Below are positions 10,061 through 20,400 of a stretch of DNA of 64,000 nt, one piece after another. Positions within the stretch are counted from its first letter, which is position 1. Each line of letters begins with the position of its first letter. The notes under the pieces are model-generated. The model was not told where the DNA came from. It saw nothing but the letters and a program-made list of their open reading frames with translations, and did not search any database. Location: positions 3,968,001-4,032,000 of the forward strand of contig BSYQ01000001.1 in NCBI GenBank assembly GCA_030272585.1, written 5' to 3'. The stretch comes from Bryopsis sp. KO-2023 (Eukaryota; Chlorophyta; Ulvophyceae; Bryopsidales; Bryopsidaceae). The translations under genes and the position numbers were made by a program.

Positions 10061-11971
10061 TTATTCGTTTTTTTCCTTACTGATTGTTGTGCTCCTCACT
10101 GGTGCATTTCCCTTGCCCCCCTCGTTTCTTTCGCGTCCTAGCCCAAACGTCGACGTTTGAACTTCCGTCGACCCCACTGCAACCCCTGTCCCAATCTTTT
10201 TCCCACCGGCGAAGTATACAGCCATCTTACCGAAGTTCTCCAGGACGAGAATACCGCTGCGCTGAGTGATGGTTCCGGACAAAACCATGTGCTGGGAAGA
10301 ACATGAGGGTGTTGGTACAGCCAGAAAAATAGTGCCAGGGTGCTCGGCATCAGACAACGTAACTCGAAAGGAATGCCTGCTCCCTGGGAGGACAGTAAAG
10401 CCACTGTCAGGCACCCTAAGGACGACTTCCGACGACCGCTTTTTGTTTCCGACCGTAAAGGTGGGAATGACTTTATTCGTCGCCTTGTGTACCGCACAAT
10501 CCCCTGCAGGGTCGAGCACGAGGCCGAAAGCCCCTAAGGCAGGCTTGCCTAGGATAGTGGTCGACCCTTTTTCGACGACGAAAAAAACCAGACGCTGACA
10601 CGCGGGGCCTAAGCTGACTTCGAGCTCAGTCGACCCTTTAACTCTACTGACAACGCCATCAAAACTTTCAAGCTCCTGGCGATGCTCCTCTGAGTAACCC
10701 ACGCCTAACTTCCGAGCCACCCTTAAGGGCAGTACATTGCACGCTGCACCTGTGTCGAGAAGCACAGTCGTGTGCTTCCCTTCCACAGAGGCCGTTACCG
10801 ACATTTGGGTCGACGTCGGCCCACCCACTTTTTTTCCCACCGCCTTAACCTGAAAACTAGACGACTCCTTTTCCTGCTCGTCATCGTCAGAATCCAAAAA
10901 CGAAATCCACGGAAATTCACTCACGTTTTTTATGCCATAGCGATCCTTTTCTCTCACCCTCGACTCCTCTCCCTCGGTCTCGGCCTTCACGATAAATTCT
11001 TTTACTTTTTCTCTAAACCACTTCTTCCGAACCGCTCTTTCCATGCAGCTTAGTAAATGCGGCATGCGTGGGCACGTGAGAGGAAACGAAATGTTTCCAG
11101 CGCCCGAAACCAAACGAACCCCAAGAGCCGCGTGGTCTTCCTGCTCCGACTCCTCCTGCTGTTGCTGCTGCGAGTTCCACTCCTGCACACCTCGGACTGG
11201 AGGGCGATCCGTGCTCGCCAAGCTAGCCTCTTCCCACATCTCCGCGAGTGTTGCTGCTGTACGCACCGTTTGTGGCTGGCGTACTTCCACCTGAGCTCGT
11301 AAAGCACTCCGAAGGCCGCCCACGTACATGTGCACAAGTTCTTCGTCAGAGGCTCCTTCGATTTCCAGTGCGAGAGAGCGAAAGGCCTTCGTATACTCAC
11401 GGACAGACTGGTTCTTGTTCTGGGTTAGATGTCGAATCCGTTGTCGCCCCTTAAAGCTAGCATTCTGAGTCCCAAACTCTGTCTGCAACTCCAACAGCAG
11501 GGACATATATGTCAAGTGTTCGCCAGGTTCAGCTCGGGTCAAGCGCATGCGCAACCATCGTTGTGCACTTCCTGTAAGTAGAGCTTGAAAAACGGCCCGC
11601 TTATCCTCCTCACGGACCCTGGCCCCCTCGAAATATAGATCCAACCCAAAACTCCAGTCCACGACATCTTGTTTGTCGTCACCTGAAAACAGAGGGGGAC
11701 GGGGCAGTCTCGCCTGTGTTGCCCTTCCTTGTCCAAATGGCCCAGGGTCCGAGTGGTACGGTGTAGGAGCACGATCATCAAGAGTGCCTCTAAGGTCAGA
11801 GAGCTCCTTTTCGAGTGCTGCCAAACGCAGGTGATCAGCAGTGGACGTCCGGTCAGGTTCCCGAGCTTGTTCACCTCTGCTTCCCAACGACTCCTCCAGG
11901 TGTCGTTCCAACAAGTTTTGAGGCGGCGCCGAAGGTTCGGCTACGTGTGGGTGTGGGTGTTCTTCAGACAT
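10061..11971 (-). CDS. Gag-protease polyprotein (Ty3/gypsy)
   Basis: 636 codons. The first 120 residues are charged and helical. A retrotransposon capsid domain follows (about 120-260: RWLRMRLTRAEPG, IRHLTQNKNQSVREYTKAFR). There is then a linker without an obvious zinc knuckle and an aspartic protease (LLDTGAACNVLPLRVARKL, near residue 415). The Pol frame begins about 20 bases downstream, so Gag-protease and Pol are separate frames. The start lies 16 bases inside the 5' LTR-proximal edge of the internal region. Confidence 0.88.
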   Translation of the reverse strand: MSEEHPHPHVAEPSAPPQNLLERHLEESLGSRGEQAREPDRTSTADHLRLAALEKELSDLRGTLDDRAPTPYHSDPGPFGQGRATQARLPRPPLFSGDDKQDVVDWSFGLDLYFEGARVREEDKRAVFQALLTGSAQRWLRMRLTRAEPGEHLTYMSLLLELQTEFGTQNASFKGRQRIRHLTQNKNQSVREYTKAFRSLALEIEGASDEELVHMYVGGLRSALRAQVEVRQPQTVRTAATLAEMWEEASLASTDRPPVRGVQEWNSQQQQQEESEQEDHAALGVRLVSGAGNISFPLTCPRMPHLLSCMERAVRKKWFREKVKEFIVKAETEGEESRVREKDRYGIKNVSEFPWISFLDSDDDEQEKESSSFQVKAVGKKVGGPTSTQMSVTASVEGKHTTVLLDTGAACNVLPLRVARKLGVGYSEEHRQELESFDGVVSRVKGSTELEVSLGPACQRLVFFVVEKGSTTILGKPALGAFGLVLDPAGDCAVHKATNKVIPTFTVGNKKRSSEVVLRVPDSGFTVLPGSRHSFRVTLSDAEHPGTIFLAVPTPSCSSQHMVLSGTITQRSGILVLENFGKMAVYFAGGKKIGTGVAVGSTEVQTSTFGLGRERNEGGKGNAPVRSTTISKEKNE

Positions 11972-11972
11972 A

Positions 11973-11986
11973 AGGCTCCGAAACCA
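11973..11986 (-). other. Primer-binding site of nested Ty3/gypsy element
   Basis: Directly after the 5' LTR on the element strand the sequence reads TGGTTTCGGAGCC. A TGG start pairs with the CCA tail of a tRNA, and this is the expected position. The priming tRNA was not identified; the sequence is close to, but not the same as, initiator-methionine primer sites of plant elements. Confidence 0.7.
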
Positions 11987-12271
11987 TGTAAAATGTGACG
12001 TAGTGTTTGCGACTTTCCAGTCGTCTTCTGAACTGTGTGTCTTCCGACACTCGGTTCCTTCTTGCCTTCCGGCTGGACACTTGGCCTTTCGGCACCAGAC
12101 TACTTCTGAGAATGGATTGGATTACAACAAGATAGATCTGTCTGTTCGTGCCACTCCTCTTATACTTCCCACCACTCACATTCTCCTTCCACCATTGTCC
12201 CTCATTAACAACTAAAGCTTCATTCCACCAAATGTCCCAAAAAACCATAAACAACCATCATTCATTTAACA
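11987..12271 (-). repeat. 5' LTR of nested Ty3/gypsy element
   Basis: 285 bp, identical by eye to 6548-6832. CCAT follows at 12272-12275, matching the four bases before 6548. On the element strand this is the promoter-bearing copy. Confidence 0.93.
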
Positions 12272-13055
12272 CCATCATGCCTCTGACTAATGATCCAAAA
12301 ATTTCTAACTCTGTGGGGTCTCCATGCATCCCCATAAAATCGTCTAAATACCATGTGATCCTGACTGGATCGGACGAATTCCGATATCTCTCCCAAAACT
12401 TGAAAATAAAATCATGATCCCCTTGGGATTCAAGATGTGCAACCCCTCCGGGGTGCCGTAAAAATCGAACGAACTGTTGTATAAGTTCGCAAAAAAGAAG
12501 GGGAGAGCCCCGATAACCGAAAGGAAGGGAAGTACAACGAAAAAACTCCCCTTCCATCTCAAATTCGAAAAACTGTTGATGCATGGGGTCTATACCCAAA
12601 TGAAAAAATGCATCTTTAAGATCCCATTTGATGAGGTAATCATTAGGTCTGAGATGCGAAGAAAGAGACCTAAGATCCTCATATTGAACTGGGTGAGGTT
12701 CGACCTGGCGATTCAACGGTCGCAAGTCGATTATCAATCGCTTCCCACTAACCTCTCCGTTCTCATTTCGTTTATCCACTAAAAAAGCGTGACTGCAAAT
12801 CCCATTCGCGCTAGGCGCTGCGATTTTCTGAATCGCCCCTTTTTTGAGATAATCCTGTTTAATTTTTTCCCATTCGTCGTTCTTTTCGACTGATCTCACT
12901 CTTTTTTTCGGAAAAACAGGGTCGGGTACGCCGACGAACCTGGCGCGAATACCGTTTCTGATACGGTTGAGCACCCTTTGGCTCGTCCCCACTCGAACCC
13001 ATTCCTGATAGCGAGCTCGTACCTGGAGCGAAGTCCACGCCTGGTACGGATCCAT
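12272..13055 (-). CDS. Reverse transcriptase segment of YR retroelement
   Basis: Shows RT blocks RLIIDLRPLNRQVEPHP, LIKWDLKDAFFHLGIDP, SLPFGYRGSPLLF and the catalytic region around WYLDDFMG. The LDD form and the spacing fit YR retroelements rather than LTR elements. Its coding overlaps the end of the preceding gag-like frame by a base. The reading is interrupted at 12271 by the nested LTR element. Confidence 0.82.
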
Positions 13056-13738
13056 TACTCTGTTTTTGTCGTTTTCTCCTTACTGCGATCACGAAAGCCT
13101 CCACTGCTTCCTGCGCCGTTTTCGTTTCGTTTTCGTCCCTGAGGTCGAGAGCCCTGAGCGCGCTGTTGTCCTAGGGACTTAGAAAGCGATTTCAGATAAT
13201 CCTCGCTCAAACTCTCTAGTGTGCTGACCGTTCTCGTTCCACTAAACTGTTTCGCCGCAAAGGAAAGGCGTATTTTTTCTTGCAAAAGTTTCCACGCCCC
13301 AGGGTGACTATCACCACTATCCGCCTTCAACCTCAACACTTCTAAACTTTCGACGGAAAGAACTAGAGTCCTGTAAAAGCCTTGAGCGTAAGGGCCTAGC
13401 ACTTGGCGCACTGCAGGTGGCGTGTGCGGACTGCAAAGAATAGTCAAAAAACCACTTGTGAGGTCGAACAAAGCTGAAACAACCGGCGACCAGGTTCGGA
13501 GCTCGCTCGCGAATCCCCCAGGCCCGAGTTTTTCTAACAAACGAAAACCCTGAACTGTCCCTTCGATAGGGAAGTAGTCTCCTAACGTAGTTCCACTCGG
13601 ACGATCAACCGGGTTAGTCGTAACGTGGGGTATTTTTTCGATCGCGGTAACAAAAGACTGCCTCACGTAGGCTTCGTCAAAATTTCCTAGGTCCTGGCCT
13701 AGTATATGTCGCAAAGCTTCTAGCAAAGCGTTTTCCAT
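13055..13738 (-). CDS. Gag-like ORF of YR retroelement
   Basis: 227 codons beginning MENALLEALRHILGQDL, mostly helical, ending in a basic, glycine- and serine-rich tail (about residues 195-227) suited to nucleic-acid binding. No zinc knuckle is seen. It precedes the RT frame with a one-base overlap, as the first ORF does in DIRS-like elements. Assignment as Gag rests on position and composition. Confidence 0.55.
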   Translation of the reverse strand: MENALLEALRHILGQDLGNFDEAYVRQSFVTAIEKIPHVTTNPVDRPSGTTLGDYFPIEGTVQGFRLLEKLGPGGFASELRTWSPVVSALFDLTSGFLTILCSPHTPPAVRQVLGPYAQGFYRTLVLSVESLEVLRLKADSGDSHPGAWKLLQEKIRLSFAAKQFSGTRTVSTLESLSEDYLKSLSKSLGQQRAQGSRPQGRKRNENGAGSSGGFRDRSKEKTTKTE

Positions 13739-14121
13739 TCGGGGGTAAAGATCTCCTTCAAGGAGCCGATCCGTTCACGGGAGTGAAGGTCGGTTTTTGC
13801 AAAAAGCAAAAAGGTGGCGAGAACATAAGGACAACGCCTTTTAAAGCCACAGAAGTAGCCACAATCGAGAACAAGGCGAACGCTGCCCCAAACACAAAAT
13901 GCAAGCGCTGCCACAAATGCGTCAGCCGCGGCTGACTGTGCCAGCAAAACCCGCCCAGTACCGAACCAGTCCATAAACTCATGAACTAAAAGTTAATAAC
14001 ACAAAGATCGTCCACAGATTCCCAGAAAGAGAAACAGCCCAGCATGCCAACAGCCCATTCTAGATTCTGTAAACCCCTCTTCACCCCATGAACGAATCTT
14101 AAGAACGAAAAGAAAAGAAGT

Positions 14122-14168
14122 GAAAGAAAAAGAAAAAGAAAAAGAAAAAGAAAAAGAAAAAGAAAAAG
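14122..14168 (+). repeat. (AAAAAG)n microsatellite
   Basis: About eight units of a purine hexamer. It lies between the YR element leader and the Furry-like gene. Confidence 0.95.
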
Positions 14169-14179
14169 CTTCTGCTCAT

Positions 14180-14207
14180 CCACGGGAGACTGGCCAGTCT
14201 GCCGTGG
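14180..14207. repeat. 28-bp near-perfect palindrome upstream of the Furry-like gene
   Basis: Two 14-base arms (CCACGGGAGACTGG and its complement) pair with one mismatch around a GGCC centre. It sits about 195 bases before the putative Furry start, at the edge of the retroelement nest. It could be a factor-binding palindrome or an RNA hairpin; nothing distinguishes these. Confidence 0.75.
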
Positions 14208-14401
14208 CAGTCTCTATGGGGTTGTACACAGTTCAGAAAAAAACAGTGCCAGTGGAGTGGAAGACAACAGAATTGTCCGAACTCAGTTGCTTGTCTGTGT
14301 TCTGGACTCTCGAAACTGAACGAGTGCTTGTTTCAAACACAGATTTCTGAGAGACTTTTTCAGTTGAGGTTGTGTGACTGCGACGATGCAAGGAAAACGA
14401 A

Positions 14402-17400
14402 ATGAGAGGGATCGATCGAAATCGATCCTCCTCCCAAATCCACAAGCTAAACGAGTTTCAATGCCCTTGCTTCCTTGCTCCAGACGTTTTCGCCCAGCAT
14501 TCGACCTCTTCTCCCAAAAAATGCTGGTGGATGGAAGAAGTGTGTGGAGCAGCCATAATCAGACCAATCAACTCAGAACAAGAAACATCAAATTCCACAC
14601 CCTCCTCACCAAGCCGCTTTGCTCCGTTCGATTATGTGAACAGTACACATCACCCTCGACTCTTGGGAGCTGGGCTCGACAGTACTGGCAGGCCGATCCT
14701 ATTGGGGGTGGCCAGCGACAAAATCGAAAGGCCTCGCAGGATGCTGTCCTCTGCAGAAGCTCCCGTGGCCGATTATTTGACGAGGGAATTCAAGGATGTC
14801 GCAAAGTTGCTGCTGGACAGGGCAGTCACGCAAGTAGGGGCCGTGGACGCTCTGTGTGCTCGTTGCTTTGTTCGGTCGCCTTGGGGATCTTCCGTTACAA
14901 AAGCCCTGCGTTTCTCGCTCGCCCGCTGCTGCGGGCGCTTCCTGTCACGTGTGGGGATGTGGTCTTTTTTGTGACGGTGAAACAACATCCCCTGGACACT
15001 TTCGCGCGTTCCCTGCACGCACGTTTTTGGTGGCGAGAATGCGGGTTGAGTTCGGGGGTGGGGGGATAGGAGCGCGACGACTTTGGGTAGTCGACGCGCG
15101 TCGAAACCAGTGCGCTGGAAAGGCGCGTGTTTGTTTGCTGTTTCGGTGTCGTAACATCCATGACGTCTCTCTTCCCTTGCAGCACTTCTGTATCGGAAGC
15201 GAAACCGCGAGGAAGGATAAACTGCTCAAGAGCTTGCGCCTCGTCGGGCGGTCGGACGCGATCAGCATTTTTCAGTCCCTGTGGGCATGGCGAGTCAAGT
15301 GGTTGAAGAATGGAGCTGACACGATCATCCCCCAGTCCAAAAAGGTGACCAAGCGAATCCTGTGTAGATATTTGGTTGATGATTTTTTCACATCAAATTC
15401 ATTCATTGAACAAACTCACCTTAGACCCCACAGAAATCAACCTCGAGGAAAATTGGCAATGTTTTTCTCTGTACATATCAGTTGCGAATTGCAATGCCAA
15501 CCATCGATGATGTCAGGGGTTGATTAATAGGATGATGCAAATAAATGTACTGGTTTCTGAATTTTTTATATTTTTTTGCATTGGGTTATGCTTGTTTTTT
15601 TTTGTTTTTTTTGCAGGAAGTGGTGGTGGAATCGACTTTCCTGGAAGCTACTCTGCAGCTTCTCGAGGACAAACCATATTTGTGTTCGGAAGTTATGGGA
15701 GATTGCACTGGAAAAGTCGAAAAGTAAATTCCATTGCCTGAATCAACGACTCGAAACTGAAAAATATGAAGGCAGATCCACTTGTAGTCTCCGCGGAGTT
15801 GCAAGAAACCGTCAGAATTTTATCCTTTTTTTCTTTTTTTTGGGAGGGGTGTGAGAGTTCACGATTTGTTGTGGAGAATGCCGCTCATTGCCGATGCATT
15901 CTTCAAATTACTGTCCAGGAAAAATACCGACAGCGGTTACTATTAGCCAAAAAAATTCTCCCTCCTATCCAGACAACTCCAATGTTCAAAACCAATTATT
16001 TATTTTTTTCCCACCCGTTTTTTTCTTTTCTCAAATTGAAAAAATTTGCTGTTTCTTCGTCTCGCAGGATGGCATTTGACTGGGCGATGAAATGTGATCA
16101 ATACCTGGCCAGCTCAGAGAATCAGCGGCGACATATTTTCAACGTGACCGGCCGATTAATCAAGTCGATGGCCGGGGGGAGGCTGGAAGCCATCGCCGCG
16201 ATTTTCTTCAAAGAATTGGAGGGCAGGATAAATTCGGAGCTTTCTACCATTCGTCAGGAAATTTTGTCATTATGTTCTGCAATGAAACACATACATCTGT
16301 CATTCGACACCGACAATGACATGGCGGCGGCTGTCAATTTTCTAGAACATGCAAATCCACTGAAGCACGTGGCTCCTTTCAAGAAAAGCCAGGTGGGTTG
16401 ACTTCATTTCCCCTCAAAAAAGACGAAAAAAAATTCTTCTTTTTTTCTTTTTTTTTTCTATATTTTTTTTTCTATTTTTCTGTTGTTTTTTTTTTAAACA
16501 AAATTGGTTGGGAGGTTGTTAATAATAACAATATTAATACTAAAATATAGACATAATTTAACATATCAGTAATCAAGTCGATCCGATCGTTCAAAACCCA
16601 GCACTTTGTGTGAATGCCGTTTTTTCCCCAGGTTCACCATGCATTGGCAAACATGTTGAGCACCATTTTACGAGCCTTGGTGGTCAGGGACATACCTCGC
16701 TCCTGCATCGATCGCAACAGAGGTCTCCGAGAAAAGTGGTTCAAGCAAATCTCATTCATCCGGGGCCGAGTTCTGGAATGGTCATTGAAAAAGAGCAAGC
16801 ACATCGCCGACGGCTACCCATTGATCGTGGACCTCTGGTGCTTAGAGGATGATAAGTCTTTTGCTCAGCATGGGGACAAAGTCGTCAAAACAATGCTGAA
16901 AGCTCTCAAACAGAAGGAGACTCGGACGCTGGCCGTTCGCTGCCTGATCCAGTGTGTGCAAGTGTGGCTGTCGAGGTATTTCCAGAAAACGGACAATCGA
17001 CGAGGGTGCGAGGACTGGCTGTCAAAAATCACGAAAACAGTGATCACGAACGCCAAGAAAGGACATCTGGGCTCACCAGAATTGCAGGTATGGACGCTGA
17101 ATGGTCTGCAATAGCAAAAAATGTGGGTGGAGAGGTTCCACACAATAAGGAAAAATGGGTCGCAGAAAAACTTGAGGGATTTTTTCTCTTCAGCTTGAAA
17201 AGAAAAGAAGGAAAAAACATAAGAAAAGAAAAAAGAGAAAAAAAAAAAAGAAAGAAAGAAGACCTTTTATTTTTTTTGAAAAGAAGATCAAGCAGATCTG
17301 TTATTGTATTGGCTGCAGGATATGACGGTATTGCTGTGCGTCACGATTGGGGAGTACGCTCCCAAGTTTGCCCTGGAGAAGATCATTTATGAGTTCATGC

Positions 17401-20400
17401 ACTATTACGAATATTGGGATTGCGTGACCGTGGGGTTGCGAAGTTTGTTGGAGTTGATGCTGATGGAGGTGGCCAGGCAAAAGCGGAGCAAGATCAAAAA
17501 TGCTCCCCTGGTTTTCAGGACGAGGAATCAACTCGTTACCTTGGAGCAGCATGAACTCGAGCCCCAGGTGAGCAGGAAAGCCAAAAAAACGAAAAAGAAC
17601 ACCAGTCAGACATGCAAGCATGCTTGTGCAACATAGATCCACTCAATGTCCCCATGCATAGCCTTTTGGATGCCGATAATGTTTCGAATTTTTGACAGAA
17701 ACCATTGACTGTCTGCTTGCTGCTGCATTTAGCTGCTGCATTATATCAGCACTGGGCATCATACGATGGAGCTGTTGAACCTCCAAGGCTGCGTATCTCG
17801 ACTCACCAGCGACCTCAGAAAGCTCCTGTCCAGCTGTCAATCCATGTTCGGAAGCATGATCGTCTCGGCCAGGAGCTCCGCCGGAGACAACACAAAAGAT
17901 GTGGTCACCGGGCTCAACGTGTTTGCTTGGGGGGTCAGACTCATTCCCTACTTGGTTCCGGATGGCTGGCATGACGGAAAACTCGCGGAGGTCTTGCCAC
18001 AGTGAGCATGCCTGTGATAAGATATTGTTATATATAATTATTGTTATCCTTTTTTTTTGAGGCGTCTTTTTTCTCTCTCTCTTTTTTTTCGATAACTTTA
18101 AAAATTGAAAACAAGAGTGCTAAACCACCGAGTTTTTTGAAAAGGCTGTCGAAATAGGTTGCATACTTTCTGGAAATCTTTTAAGTAGACCCCGTTTCTG
18201 TTATAAATGTCTCTCTCTGGAGTATATGTGGCACATTTAATATTTAACATTTTTCACAAGAAAATATGCTCTTCTTATTGATATCCCGTCTCTCCGTTTT
18301 TCTTAATAAAAAAACAATCAAGCAAAACTGAGTTTTTTAACGACCTACAATATGAAGGGGGGTTTTGGTATGCACAGGTACACTTCTCATGTTGAGCACA
18401 TGGTCAGTGGGGTCGCTTTCCGGGCTTTGAGCAATGTCCTCATGGGCATACCATCCCTTCGAAATTCAGTGATCATGGGAATGGTGAATTTTGTTCTGTC
18501 CTTATCGGACGAGTCATTTCAGGTGACCACCCACAACTCTCACAATCGCTTCCTGCACCCTCAATCCTGCCAAATCTTCCTAATTTTATTGATCCATTTC
18601 ACTGATCCATGCAATTCAATCCTGAATTGTCTTTTTTCTTGTGCTGTTTTCGGTGATTGCAGTCTATTTTGGATGGGTTGAAAAATCTGATCCAGTTGCT
18701 GAAGGAATGGTATGCTCTAGCCATCAATCCTATGTATCCCGCCACCCCCACGAACGTGAGTCTGAACATCCATCGGCTGGAGGGGGCCGGTCTCTGCTTC
18801 ATGTGTTCCACCGAAAGGATGGTCAGGACGTTCGCCGTCAAGCTCCTGGTGCTGGGCAGGGAGTTGGACAAAGCCATCAAGAAAAAACAAGCCATGCAGG
18901 CGCAGCACGAATCCGATGCCGGGGAATCCGTTACTCCCACGAAAGTCACGACGCCCAATGCTTGGGGTGAGGTTCAAGGGTGGTCGGACAACTGATATAT
19001 CTATAGATAGAAAATATAAATTAAAAAAAATCAGATTTTTTTGGAATAATTTTTTACTCTATAATTAAGACTATGTATATATATATAGTCTGATTAGAGA
19101 GAGATTAGTGGGATGGGTCAGTTTTTGACTGGGGGAGGAGAATGGTTTGTTTTTGACATGGTATGAGCATCTTTGTTTTGTTTACGTTGTGTGTGTAAAT
19201 GATCTGCTAAAATTGTGTTTTTTAGATGCTGATTCTTTTCTTTTTCTTTTCGGGGGGGGTGGTGTGTGGCAGGGAGTGTTGGAACAGAAACCATGGTGTA
19301 TGTGGCCGATATGCTAGATGAGATGGGGTCTGACATTGTGGCGAGGTGCTATTGGGATTTTGGGGATTGGTCGGATTTATGGAGAAGGTGGCGACCTGTC
19401 CCTGAAGGTGTCAGCATTGCGGTGAGTAATGAAAACAAAACGAAAAAAAGCAAATTACCTAAGGAGTGACAATGGACCCCAAAGCTCAAAAGCAAGAAAC
19501 CCAAGTTTGATATTGGTTGGTTCGCTGGTCTGACAGGATGTGCTGAGATGCGATGGAGATCCATCTGTGGCATCCATAAGGTGGTCCAGATGCCTATCTG
19601 AAATTGCTAAGGAGGCATCCGTGCTGTGCCAATCATCCGTGCACAGTGCTTACGCAGACGTCTCCAACAAAATGATGCGATTGACCAAGCTGGATTCCAG
19701 CGGAAGGCGGACGCTGTCGGTGGAAATCAACGACACCCGAACTTTGGATGTCCTGAGGAATTACAGCGCCTTTGCATGCGGATGCCCCCCCCTCAAAAAA
19801 TCTGGTAGAGCAATTGAGTTTGTCCATCTACCTGACTGACCCGCAATGTCATTCTTGTATCGAGTGTCTGACATATTGAAACCGTTCTGTGTGTTCTGGT
19901 GCCGACCGACGGACTTCAAATATCCAGATGCCAAGCACATTAACACCCTACCCCACCCCCTTTCCCTCCTTTTTTTTCTCGTAAATGGTAAGTGATATCG
20001 TTTGGTATGTCCAGGATCTCGCGAGGGTGTAATACCAGCTTCAAACCTTTTCCAGCTGCTTTTGAATCCACTCCACGGCGGAGCCCTTTTGCCACACCAG
20101 CAATCGACCATCATGTCGCTGGGCCACTGCAATCCCGATTGCTACGGAACGCTGGCAAAAGATATCAAGCCCCTCGTTGAACAAACCAGAACCCATTCAA
20201 GCATGAAACAGAAAACCAAAGTCAAGCTGGAAGAGGTAATGCGAGGATCCCTGTGAAAACGTTTTTTTAATGAAGTATCGCAACAAACATCTGCTCGACT
20301 GCAACGCTTTCCTAGGGCTGCACGTTATTTGTTGGTTTAATTGGTCTTGGTGTGGATATTCAACCAGTATGCATAATCAACATGCAAACTGATGCATGTT

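Larger units (their letters stand above)
6548..12271 (-). mobile_element. Complete Ty3/gypsy LTR retrotransposon nested in the YR element
   Basis: Two 285-bp direct repeats (TGTT...TACA on the element strand) bound two minus-strand frames, Gag-protease and Pol. The flanks carry a 4-bp duplication, CCAT at 6544-6547 and 12272-12275, which proves a single insertion into the YR element. Read by eye, the two LTRs are identical, so the insertion is recent. The element looks whole. No chromodomain or envelope frame is visible. Confidence 0.93.
12272..13990 (-). mobile_element. YR retroelement (DIRS-like), upstream part: gag-like frame and RT
   Basis: This is the 5' portion of the YR element that resumes at 6547. 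It holds a gag-like frame and a reverse transcriptase of the DIRS/Ngaro class. The 5' boundary is not sharp. Recognisable element coding stops at 13738, and an AT- and T-rich leader runs to about 13990-14100, where host-like sequence begins. No terminal repeat could be paired because the other end is outside the window or displaced. Confidence 0.78.

Noticed and set aside
15856-16010. A longer Furry exon reading KYRQRLLLAKKILPPIQTTP in another frame
   Set aside because: The frame VHDLLWRMPLIADAFFKLL ending at 15912 joins in phase to the certain exon at 16068. The longer frame has no GT donor that does so.
17698-17732. Starting the Furry exon at the CAG of 17696-17698
   Set aside because: The reading frame that continues into the conserved block is not open from there. 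The TTTAG acceptor at 17732 keeps it open and in phase.
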